DNA of 19,304 nucleotides from B4-G1 sp964393895 (GTDB taxonomy: Bacteria > Chloroflexota > Anaerolineae > B4-G1): NCBI GenBank assembly GCA_964393895.1, contig CAYMWP010000091.1, positions 1 to 19,304 on the forward strand, written 5' to 3'. Positions 6,596 to 13,011 of this stretch are shown here, piece by piece (the stretch's first letter is position 1; the number at the start of each line of letters is the position of its first letter). A model generated the notes under the pieces. That model was not told the DNA's origin. It was given only the letters and a program-made list of their open reading frames with translations, and did not search any database. The position numbers and the translations under genes are program-made.

Positions 6596-7933
6596 TTAAT
6601 AAGTCGCCAAATAGCGCTCGATTTCCCAGGGGCTGACTGTGATACGGTACTCGTCCCACTCCTGTATCTTGGCCCTGACAAACCGCTCGTAAACGTGCGC
6701 GCCTAAAGCATCTTGGATCACCTTATCCTCCGCCAGGCAATCCAGAGCCTCCTTCAGCGAACCGGGCAGCATCTCTACGTTCCGTGCTCGCCGCCGCGCC
6801 TCGTCCAGATCGTACAGGTTCTCTTCCAGGGCATCGGGCGGCATCATCCCCTTTTCGATACCGTCCAGCCCGGCGCAGAGCATGACGGCAAAAGCCAGAT
6901 AGGGGTTGCAACTGGGGTCTGGGCAGCGCAACTCTAGCCGCGTCGCCTGGGTATCGGTCACCTTGGGCACGCGGATGAGAGCCGAACGGTTGATGCGCGC
7001 CCAACTGATGTACACAGGAGCCTCGTAGCCGGGGACCAATCGCTTGTACGAGTTCACCAAAGGAGCGATTACGGCACAAATCGCCCGCGCGTGGTGTAAC
7101 TGACCGGCGATGTATTGCTTGGCCAGGGTAGAGAGTCCAAACTCGTCTTCCGTGTCGGCAAAGACGTTCCTCCCAGCATCGTCGTAAAAGCTCTGATGGA
7201 CGTGCATGCCCGACCCGTTGATACCGACGATGGGCTTGGGCATAAAAGTGGCATGCAGGTCGTGCCGCTTGGCGACAGCTTTGAGCACGTATTTGAAGGT
7301 AATCGAATTGTCGGCCGCTGTCAGGGCATCGGCATACTGAAAGTCAATCTCGTGCTGACCGGTGGCGACTTCGTGGTGGCTGGCCTCGACCACGATACCC
7401 AGGGCCTGCAGCGCGGCGACCATTTCCTTGCGGATGGTGATGGCCTCGTCGGTGGAATAGTCAAAGTACCCCCCCTTATCGTGAGGCGTCAGGGCCGGGC
7501 TGCCATCCCCATTCAGGCGTAAGAGAAAGAACTCTAGCTCAGGGCCGGTGTTATAGTCGAACCCCATTTCCTCTGCTTTTGCTATGGCCCGTTTCAGCAC
7601 CCGGCGCGGATCTCCCGGGAAAGGCTCGCCAGTGGGGGTGTGGACGTCACATATAACGCGAGCCGTCGCTGCTCCCTCCTCGCTCTCCCAGGGGATGATC
7701 CTAAAAGTGGAAGGGTCGGGCACAAGGTACATATCGCTCTCGGCAATGCGGGCAAACCCCTGAACAGAGGAGCCATCGAACCAGACTCCTTTGTCAAAGG
7801 CCGCCTCCAGTTGGTCACCGGGGATAGTGATCCCTTTGACCACGCCCACCACGTCGGTGAACTGAAGGTGGACGAACTTGACCTCCTTTTCCTTTGCTGT
7901 TTTCAAGACATCTTTGGCTGACACATCTGTCAT
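6596..7933 (-). CDS. glnA: Glutamine synthetase type I (alpha-type)
   Basis: This 445-residue enzyme makes glutamine from glutamate, ammonia and ATP, the main entry of ammonium into metabolism. Motifs in order: WFDGSSVQGFARI with Arg62; GPELEFFLL (Glu132, Glu134, metal site); ASHHEVATGQHEIDFQ; INGSGMHVHQS (ATP/glutamate site); NSYKRLVPGYEAPVY; LELRCPDPSCNPYLAF. Length, the C-terminal ITVSPWEIERYL and Arg62 fit the GSI-alpha group. In Bacillus the equivalent Arg62 mediates feedback inhibition and contact with TnrA/GlnR. The loop ENLYDLD (Tyr374) also resembles the E. coli adenylylation site NLYDLP. An in-frame start 24 codons upstream exists, but GGGAGG seven bases before the ATG at 7933 fixes the start. 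No adenylyltransferase or regulator gene is nearby in the window. Confidence 0.96.
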   Translation of the reverse strand: MTDVSAKDVLKTAKEKEVKFVHLQFTDVVGVVKGITIPGDQLEAAFDKGVWFDGSSVQGFARIAESDMYLVPDPSTFRIIPWESEEGAATARVICDVHTPTGEPFPGDPRRVLKRAIAKAEEMGFDYNTGPELEFFLLRLNGDGSPALTPHDKGGYFDYSTDEAITIRKEMVAALQALGIVVEASHHEVATGQHEIDFQYADALTAADNSITFKYVLKAVAKRHDLHATFMPKPIVGINGSGMHVHQSFYDDAGRNVFADTEDEFGLSTLAKQYIAGQLHHARAICAVIAPLVNSYKRLVPGYEAPVYISWARINRSALIRVPKVTDTQATRLELRCPDPSCNPYLAFAVMLCAGLDGIEKGMMPPDALEENLYDLDEARRRARNVEMLPGSLKEALDCLAEDKVIQDALGAHVYERFVRAKIQEWDEYRITVSPWEIERYLATY

Positions 7934-8448
7934 TTCTATACCTCCCTTTTGGATACAATAGGTGACTCTACTGAAAAAACCAGGTTTTTCAACAGCAATT
8001 CTCATTACGACGCCGTGGACAAGTGGATTGAAGGCTTGTGATACACAAGTGCGCTAAAAACGCACTTGAGCAACCTGTTTTTGACAGGTTCTGAGTGTCG
8101 GCGGTGGGCCGTCTGTCTCCAGCGTGATACGCTCGCGTGTATTGACGCCAACTACTAGAACCGGAAACGCCACGCTGCCAACAGAACGGACGCCGGTAGA
8201 AACACCAACTCCAACCCCAGACCGCGGACGACGAGGTTCAAAGCCCTCCACCGCCCAGGCGACGGGCGTGAGTCGCTCAATAGTCTGAAACGTCTCGCTG
8301 GTGAACTCGAACTTTTCCCTGGGCCGGCGAATTTCTGACGCACAGCACCCATCCCGTTCTGGCGCGCTGCTGCACGTCCAACCGGGGCGCTCGAGCAAGC
8401 TCTATTCAGATGTGAGACCGCAATCAGGCCACCTGTGCAGAAGCCGGA
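7934..8448. other. 515-bp intergenic stretch with tandem hairpins upstream of glnA
   Basis: Three inverted repeats lie on the glnA side: an imperfect TGAAAAAAC/GGTTTTTCA pair at 7972-7991, a perfect 8-bp stem CAAGTGCG/CGCACTTG at 8046-8068, and a perfect 7-bp stem AACCTGT/ACAGGTT at 8072-8090. Each has an A/T-rich loop. They could form the glnA leader or the 3' end of the dodecin transcript. From 8091 to 8448 I find no convincing gene: the minus frame 8054-8398 starts only at TTG, lacks a ribosome site and has unlikely composition. No clear promoter for glnA was found. Confidence 0.5.
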
Positions 8449-8664
8449 TCAATCGTCGGTCTTGTACTTGAAGGATACTTTGACCTTGGCGCGATAGGCG
8501 CGCACTTTGCCATCCTCAAGTTGCAAGTCCAACTCGACAACCTCGGCGACGCGCAGATCCTGTAAGGACTTGGCGGCCGTATCCACAGCGGCCGCAGCAG
8601 CCTTCTCCCAGGACTCGGTGCTGGTCCCGACCAACTCGATGACCTTGTAGACACTCTCCGACAT
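8449..8664 (-). CDS. Dodecin family protein (Trp-less type)
   Basis: A 71-residue protein starting MSESVYKVIELVGTS, with the beta-alpha-beta-beta pattern and length of dodecins, small proteins that assemble into hollow dodecamers. Classic dodecins bind and store flavin between symmetry-related Trp side chains (…DWFEV… in the Thermus protein). Here that place reads LRVAEV, with Val39 instead of Trp. The protein therefore belongs to the Trp-less class; some members, such as mycobacterial SecE2, are described as calcium-binding. Flavin storage is doubtful. The start is ATG 8664, preceded six bases upstream by GAGGAGG. The frame extends further upstream without similarity. It lies 99 bp after the L,D-transpeptidase stop and may be last in the hypF operon. 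Confidence 0.88.
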   Translation of the reverse strand: MSESVYKVIELVGTSTESWEKAAAAAVDTAAKSLQDLRVAEVVELDLQLEDGKVRAYRAKVKVSFKYKTDD

Positions 8665-8763
8665 GTCACTCCTCCTCGACGCCCAGACGGACCCAAAAGG
8701 CCCGCGGGCACTATGGCCGCCATCCCTCGACGCAAACGACGGCGGCATCACCACCCACACAGT

Positions 8764-9786
8764 TCAATATTGTATGATCACCGGCGTGCCAATCTCGGCC
8801 CACTGGTAGAGCAAGCGGGCCTGTTCCACGCCCAGAATGACGCAGCCGAAAGAGACGGGCGCACCCAGGTATCCCGCCCACAGCCGTTGCCCGTTCGCCA
8901 TGATGGGCAGGGCGTGGATGCCGTTCTCCAACCCGCCGGCCCAATAGATACCCAGCCAGTGGGGCATTTGCAGGCCCCAGGTAGAGGCGTAAGCATTGGG
9001 GATTTTATCCAGCACACGGAATGTGCCCGCGCGCGTGCCCGCGCCGGGCTTGCCGGTCGAGACGACGAAGGAATAGACCAGTGCGTTCCCCTGGTAAGCG
9101 TAGAGCTGCTGCTCAGAAAGATCTATCAGGATGCGCTTGCCGCCGCCGGTGGGAGCTGGAGCCGGGGCAGAAACCAAACTGCCGGCCTGGGGGACGACGA
9201 GTGTCTGGCCGGGCAAGATCAACGCCGGATTGGCAATGTCGTTGGTCTGCGCCAACGTCCACAGGCTCACGCCATACCGTTGTGCGATGGCCGAAAGCGT
9301 CTCGCCCGGTCGCACGGTATGAATGGTGGAAGCGTGTTGGGGTTGGTAGGCCGGCGAGGGAGTCGTCGCGCTGCCGGGGATGACCAAGCGCTGACCGGCG
9401 GCGACGTGACCGGGGTTGTAGATACCGTTCAGTTCGACCAGCGCCTGCACAGTGACGCCGTAGCGCAGCGCGATGCGGAACAGGTTCTCACCCGGCTGGA
9501 CGACGTGCGCGCCTCCCGTACCCGCAGGCGCGGCCGGCGCGCTGGCAGTTGGAATGGTCAATCGCTGACCGGCATAGATGCGGGTGGGGTCGGTAATGCC
9601 GTTGGCCGCGCAGATACCGTCCACAGAGACGCCGTACCGCCGGGCGATGCTGAACAGCGTCTCGCCCCACCCCACCACGTGGATCACGCCGCTCTGATCG
9701 AGTTCTGTGGCGCACGCAGGGGATGCTGGCAATAACGTCGCCGCCAACAGAACGACCAGCAGTGTCAAGCAGAGTCGTCTACGCAT
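8764..9786 (-). CDS. Secreted L,D-transpeptidase (YkuD) with three LysM repeats
   Basis: A 340-residue exported cell-wall enzyme. A signal peptide (MRRRLCLTLLVVLLA) probably ends near ASPACA at residue 26. Three LysM peptidoglycan-binding repeats follow (about 35-79, 93-137, 155-199), each with the GETL/GENL…IARRYGV…N.I..P….GQ.L.IP pattern. They are joined by Pro/Ala/Thr-rich linkers. The C-terminal YkuD domain (about 217-340) begins KRILIDLSEQQLYAY and has His291 (GIHALP) and the catalytic Cys315 in VSFGCVIL. In most YkuD enzymes an Arg follows (SHGCVR); here it is Ile. It should cross-link or modify peptidoglycan. The start is ATG 9786 with GGAGG eight bases upstream; a GTG at 9801 is less likely because that ribosome site lies between the two starts. 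It overlaps the hypF end by 8 bp. Confidence 0.9.
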   Translation of the reverse strand: MRRRLCLTLLVVLLAATLLPASPACATELDQSGVIHVVGWGETLFSIARRYGVSVDGICAANGITDPTRIYAGQRLTIPTASAPAAPAGTGGAHVVQPGENLFRIALRYGVTVQALVELNGIYNPGHVAAGQRLVIPGSATTPSPAYQPQHASTIHTVRPGETLSAIAQRYGVSLWTLAQTNDIANPALILPGQTLVVPQAGSLVSAPAPAPTGGGKRILIDLSEQQLYAYQGNALVYSFVVSTGKPGAGTRAGTFRVLDKIPNAYASTWGLQMPHWLGIYWAGGLENGIHALPIMANGQRLWAGYLGAPVSFGCVILGVEQARLLYQWAEIGTPVIIQY

Positions 9787-12121
9787 CCAGACTCCCTCCA
9801 CTCACGCCCGCCACCACCGCCTGCCCCAGCGAGATTCCCCCATCGTTGGGCGGCACCAGGTGGTGGGTGTAGACGGTAAAGCCGGCCTCCCGCAAGAGCG
9901 GTTCGCTCCTCTCCAGCAACGTCACGTTCTGAAAGACGCCGCCAGAGAGAGCGGCCTCGTCCAGCCCGGTCTCATCCCGCAACCGCAAGCAGACGTCGCG
10001 GATCACGTGCGCCAGCCCGTTGTGAAATCTGGCAGCAATCACCCCGGCGGTCACCCCCGCCCGCACGTCGGCGACGACGGAGCGGAGGCAGGGTGCAGGG
10101 TCAATGCGTAAAACGGAACGCGTATTGCGTGATGCGCAAGAAGCAAGTTGGAACGGGTAGGCGGCGGTCTCGTCGGGCAGGGTCAGGTTCTCCAACTCGA
10201 TGGCCGCTTGAGCTTCGTAGTTGACCTCCTGCCGCACGCCGGCCAAAGCGGAGACGGCGTCGAAGAGGCGGCCAACGCTGGAGGTGGGGATGGTGTTCAA
10301 TTCGCGTTCCAACTGCCGGGCCAGAATCCTGCGCTCGGCCGGGGAGGCCGTCTTCACCGGAGGCAAGTCTTCCTCCCACGGGACGCCCGCCGCCCACAGG
10401 TGGGCCAGCGCGACGCGATACGGTCGGCGGATGGCCGCGTCGCCACCGGGCAAGGGCACGTACTCGAGGTGGGCCGCCCGGCGGAAAGAGACGTAATCGG
10501 CAATCAAGAACTCGCCGCCCCAGATAGCCCCGTCGCTACCATAGCCCGTGCCGTCGAAAGAGACGCCGATGACGGGCCGCTCGCCGGTCAATCCATTCTC
10601 CGCCATACAAGAAGCAATGTGAGCGTGATGGTGCTGGACGGGAGAGATTGGAGATTTGAGATTGGAGATTTGGGATTTCGCCCACCTGGTCGAGAGGTAG
10701 GCGGGGTGCATATCGTGGGCCACTATTTCCGGCTCAACGCGAAAGGTGCGTTGCAGTTGCTCCACCATCTGCTCGAAAGAGCGCAAAGTCTCGTAATTCT
10801 CCATATCGCCGATGTGCTGACTGAGGAAAGCGTACCGGTCGCGGGTGAGGCAAAAAGTGTTTTTCAGTTCTCCCCCCACCGCCAGAACCTGCCGCACGGG
10901 TAAAGGGAGGTGAACGGGATAGGGGGCGTAACCCCGCGAGCGGCGCACCGGCAGCTCCGATCCGGCAAAGAGCCGCGTGACGCTATCGTCGCAGCGGGCG
11001 TGGATGTCCCGGTCGTGGAGGAGAAAACCATCCGCCAGGTCGCCCAGTCGCGCCAGCGCCTCATCGTTGCCGGTGGCGATAGGCTCCTCGGAGACGTTGC
11101 CGGAGGTCATCACCAACGCGACCGGGAAATCGTCGGCGTGATCCAGCAGCAAGTAATGGAGCGGGGTGTAGGGTAACATAACGCCCAGGTAACGGTTGCC
11201 AGGAGCCACCAGAGAAGAGATGGGGCTTCCCGTTCGCTCGCGCAGCAGGATGATCGGCCGCTCACGAGCGACGAGAAGCCCCCGCTCATCCTCGTTGACA
11301 CAACAAAATCGCTCGACCGCCTCCAGATCGAAAGCCATCAGCGCAAAAGGCTTGTCCACCCGCCCCTTCCGCTCACGCAGCCGGGCCACCACCTCGTCGT
11401 TCGTCGCGTCGCAGGCCAGGTGGAACCCACCCAGCCCCTTGATGGCAACCACGTCCCCCTCGACTAGCATCTCCCGCACAGCCTGAATCGCCTCTCCGCC
11501 GCGCAGGCTCGCCTGCTTACCGACCTGCAACCACACTTGCGGGCCACAGACCGGGCAGGCATTGGGCTGGGCGTGGAAACGGCGATTGGTCGGATCATCG
11601 TACTCCGCCCGGCAGGCGGGGCACATCTCGAAAGGAGCCATCGTCGTCTTGGGCCGGTCGTAGGGGATGTCCTGGATGATGGTGAAACGAGGGCCACAGT
11701 TGGTGCAATTGATGAAAGGGTAGCGATAGCGCCGGTCGTCGGGGTCGTAAAGCTCCCGCAGGCAATCGTCGCAAGTGCAGATATCGGGCGAGATGGGTTG
11801 AAACTCGCCAGGGCGAGCCTCCGAGTGACGGATGATGAATTGCGAGTTCCGAGTTCCGAGTTCCGAGTTCTGGCTGTCGGCAATAACGACCTGTTCGATA
11901 CGGGATAGAGGAGGCGCTTCCAATTGCAGCCGCTCGACGAATTCATCAAGTGCTCCGATTGGGCCGATGGCCTCGATCTCCACGCCAGCAGAGCTGTTCA
12001 GCACCCACCCGGCAAGCCCCAGTCCAGTAGCCAGGTTGTAGACGAAGGGGCGGAATCCCACTCCCTGGACGACACCGGTAACGTGAACGTAACGAGCGGA
12101 AAGGGACGCTGAATCTGTCAT
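9779..12121 (-). CDS. hypF: Carbamoyltransferase HypF, [NiFe]-hydrogenase maturation
   Basis: A 780-residue protein with the full HypF architecture. The acylphosphatase domain (about 8-80) has GVVQGVGFRPFVYNLA. Two zinc-finger-like motifs (CTCDDC at 115-120 to NCTNCGPRF; CPAC to CPVCGP) come next, then a YrdC-like domain (about 205-390, RKGRVDKPFALM) and a Kae1-like domain with VQHHHAHIAS, GVSFDGTGYG and LSGGVFQNV. HypF uses carbamoyl-phosphate and ATP to carbamoylate HypE, the source of the cyanide ligands of the NiFe centre. It is slightly longer than E. coli HypF (about 750). Three degenerate heptamer repeat arrays are translated at about residues 84-95, 482-493 and 661-672, all at variable linkers. 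No other hyp or hydrogenase gene is present. Start ATG 12121 has no ribosome site; the promoter lies so close that the mRNA should be nearly leaderless. Confidence 0.95.
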   Translation of the reverse strand: MTDSASLSARYVHVTGVVQGVGFRPFVYNLATGLGLAGWVLNSSAGVEIEAIGPIGALDEFVERLQLEAPPLSRIEQVVIADSQNSELGTRNSQFIIRHSEARPGEFQPISPDICTCDDCLRELYDPDDRRYRYPFINCTNCGPRFTIIQDIPYDRPKTTMAPFEMCPACRAEYDDPTNRRFHAQPNACPVCGPQVWLQVGKQASLRGGEAIQAVREMLVEGDVVAIKGLGGFHLACDATNDEVVARLRERKGRVDKPFALMAFDLEAVERFCCVNEDERGLLVARERPIILLRERTGSPISSLVAPGNRYLGVMLPYTPLHYLLLDHADDFPVALVMTSGNVSEEPIATGNDEALARLGDLADGFLLHDRDIHARCDDSVTRLFAGSELPVRRSRGYAPYPVHLPLPVRQVLAVGGELKNTFCLTRDRYAFLSQHIGDMENYETLRSFEQMVEQLQRTFRVEPEIVAHDMHPAYLSTRWAKSQISNLKSPISPVQHHHAHIASCMAENGLTGERPVIGVSFDGTGYGSDGAIWGGEFLIADYVSFRRAAHLEYVPLPGGDAAIRRPYRVALAHLWAAGVPWEEDLPPVKTASPAERRILARQLERELNTIPTSSVGRLFDAVSALAGVRQEVNYEAQAAIELENLTLPDETAAYPFQLASCASRNTRSVLRIDPAPCLRSVVADVRAGVTAGVIAARFHNGLAHVIRDVCLRLRDETGLDEAALSGGVFQNVTLLERSEPLLREAGFTVYTHHLVPPNDGGISLGQAVVAGVSGGSLDA
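10107..10141. repeat. Degenerate 7-bp tandem repeat (CGTAATG-like), in-frame in hypF
   Basis: Five heptamers on the plus strand: CGTAAAA, CGGAACG, CGTATTG, CGTGATG, CGCAAGA. In HypF they encode ASRNTRSVLRI, inserted between AYPFQLAS and the conserved DPAPCLRSVV segment. This is the most diverged of the arrays. Confidence 0.7.
10644..10678. repeat. Degenerate 7-bp tandem repeat, GAGATTK family, in-frame in hypF
   Basis: Five heptamers on the plus strand: GAGATTG, GAGATTT, GAGATTG, GAGATTT, GGGATTT. In HypF they encode SQISNLKSPIS, directly before the conserved VQHHHAH motif of the Kae1-like domain. Confidence 0.88.
11837..11871. repeat. Degenerate 7-bp tandem repeat, GAGTTCC family, in-frame in hypF
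   Basis: GAATTGC followed by GAGTTCC, GAGTTCC, GAGTTCC and GAGTTCT on the plus strand. In HypF this is the QNSELGTRNSQF peptide in the linker between the acylphosphatase domain and the first zinc finger. It is the most regular array in the window. Confidence 0.9.
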
Positions 12122-12130
12122 AGCCCCGCT

Positions 12131-12159
12131 ATTTTATCACCGACTACACCCACTGTCCA
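12131..12159 (-). promoter_or_regulatory. hypF: hypF promoter giving a nearly leaderless transcript
   Basis: On the minus strand TGGACA (12159-12154), a 17-bp spacer and TAAAAT (12136-12131) are each five of six to consensus. Only nine bases separate the -10 element from the hypF ATG. With a usual start seven bases after the -10, the leader would be about three bases, which fits the absence of a ribosome site before hypF. Confidence 0.6.
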
Positions 12160-12608
12160 GTCAATTTCCTGGTGATTACTTTGACAATTTTGGGTTCCAA
12201 ACGACACTACAACGAATTGGGAAAGTAACGAATTATTCGCCGCCGCACGAGGCCAATCCTGGCTACAAACGCGGTTGAACGATATGCCCCAATTCGTTTT
12301 GTATCCGTTCAGGGGGGAGATGACCACGGATGAGGAAATACCCGATAGACAAACAGCCCATCGTGTATTTCCTCATCCGAGGTTCTCTCTGGCACCCCAG
12401 GCACCCGCTCCGGCTGGGTAGCCGTCTGGCCGAGGGCCAGTTTTGGCCCTGCCGATGTCCAACCAGCGTTGAGACGGGTTGTGTTCCCTACCGGGTGAAC
12501 GGTTACTTTGTTTTTTTCTAAATTCGCTGTAGTGTTTCGCCCAATCTAACATTGTCGTTTTACCCACACATGCGCCCTCCGCGTCTCTGCGGTGATTGGC
12601 CGATCAAT
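12160..12608. other. Hairpin-rich divergent intergenic region, no gene seen
   Basis: No convincing coding frame was found. The stretch holds an 11-bp inverted repeat AACGAATTGGG (12211-12221) with CCCAATTCGTT (12288-12298). It also holds a perfect 15-bp inverted repeat CGGATGAGGAAATAC (12327-12341) with its complement at 12365-12379, extended inside the loop by CGAT/ATCG. Then come a CGGCT/AGCCG hairpin (12411-12424) and two overlapping, mutually exclusive hairpins: CTGGCC/GGCCAG (12426-12440) and AGGGCCA/TGGCCCT (12433-12450). The 12327-12450 part could be a structured RNA or a palindromic repeat element. No Rfam family was recognised. Confidence 0.55.
12577..12594. repeat. Fragment of the 'cacagagaaacgcggag' dispersed repeat
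   Basis: CTCCGCGTCTCTGCGGTG here resembles the reverse complement of 19177-19193 (CTCCGCGTTTCTCTGTG) inside the element at the right end of the window. The two look like remnants of one dispersed repeat family in this genome. The match is imperfect. Confidence 0.4.
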
Positions 12609-12637
12609 TTGACTTTTCTGCACAAGAATGGTAAACT
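12609..12637 (+). promoter_or_regulatory. Promoter of the cold-shock protein / RRM operon
   Basis: TTGACT (12609-12614) and TAAACT (12632-12637) are separated by 17 bp; the first matches five of six and the second four of six consensus positions. Transcription would start near 12644, leaving a leader of about 128 nt before the GTG start, long as in many cold-shock genes. Confidence 0.65.
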
Positions 12638-12680
12638 AACGACACTGTAGGGCAAAGTAGGCTTTGACTGTACAAAATGA

Positions 12681-12713
12681 CCGTCCAGGCTTGCGGAGGC
12701 TGGGCGGCTTTTT
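12681..12713 (+). terminator. Terminator-like hairpin inside the cold-shock gene leader (possible attenuator)
   Basis: CCGTCCAG (12681-12688) pairs with CTGGGCGG (12700-12707), with one G-T pair. Further partial pairing lies inside and a CTTTTT tract (12708-12713) follows. It stands between the promoter and the coding region, so it either attenuates the operon or ends a short RNA of about 70 nt. Confidence 0.6.
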
Positions 12714-12771
12714 CATTTCCAAAGACCACTTTGTCAAAAAGAGCACAAGATTTCATAAGGGAGTATAGAAA

Positions 12772-12981
12772 GTGAACGAAAGAGAGACCGGAACCGTAAA
12801 GTGGTTCAGCGATGCCAAGGGCTATGGCTTCATCCAGCGTGATGGAGGAGACGACGTGTTCGTACACTACTCGGCCATCACGGGAGGAGGGTTTCGCACG
12901 CTACAGGAGGGCCAGCGAGTCGAGTTCTCCGTCAAGCAGGGCCCCAAGGGATTGCAAGCCGACGATGTACAGGCCGTATAG
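12772..12981 (+). CDS. Cold-shock domain protein (CspA family)
   Basis: A 69-residue single cold-shock domain, the standard length. It opens with GTVKWFSDAKGYGFI, containing RNP1 (KGYGFI, 16-21), followed by RNP2 (VFVHY, 29-33) and the GQRVEFSVKQGPKGLQADDV end. CSD proteins bind single-stranded RNA and DNA and melt RNA structure, acting as chaperones and antiterminators. The start is GTG 12772 with AAGGGAG eight bases upstream. An RRM protein gene follows after 30 bp, so the two RNA-binding proteins are probably made together. The long leader with a terminator-like hairpin suggests control at the RNA level, which this protein could itself relieve (inference). Confidence 0.95.
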   Translation: MNERETGTVKWFSDAKGYGFIQRDGGDDVFVHYSAITGGGFRTLQEGQRVEFSVKQGPKGLQADDVQAV

Positions 12982-13011
12982 CGACTATACGCCACAGCAG
13001 GAGGAGAAAAT

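Noticed and set aside
8054..8398. Possible minus-strand gene between dodecin and glnA
   Set aside because: It starts only at TTG, has no ribosome site, spans the hairpins at 8072-8090, and its translation shows no recognisable fold. It could be decayed coding sequence, but I cannot support that.
8713..9735. Plus-strand open frame of 340 codons
   Set aside because: It is antisense to the LysM/L,D-transpeptidase gene, whose motifs are clear. The translation is rich in Arg/Gln/Ala/Gly without any domain, as expected for a shadow frame in GC-rich DNA.
11837..11871. Could the heptamer arrays be a CRISPR array?
   Set aside because: The units are 7 bp, directly adjacent, with no spacers, and they are translated inside hypF. 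This is not CRISPR architecture.
9779..12121. hypF as a pseudogene because of the repeat insertions
   Set aside because: All three arrays keep the frame, and acylphosphatase, zinc-finger, YrdC-like and Kae1-like motifs are intact, so the gene appears functional.
12118..12567. Several short frames on both strands in the hypF-csp intergenic region
   Set aside because: All are under 70 codons, lack ribosome sites and run through the inverted repeats. The region is better described as non-coding.
12731..12759. Second promoter-like pair TTGTCA-17-CATAAG next to the cold-shock gene
   Set aside because: It would start transcription inside or after the good ribosome site AAGGGAG, so it cannot serve the GTG start with that site. 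The upstream promoter at 12609 is better.
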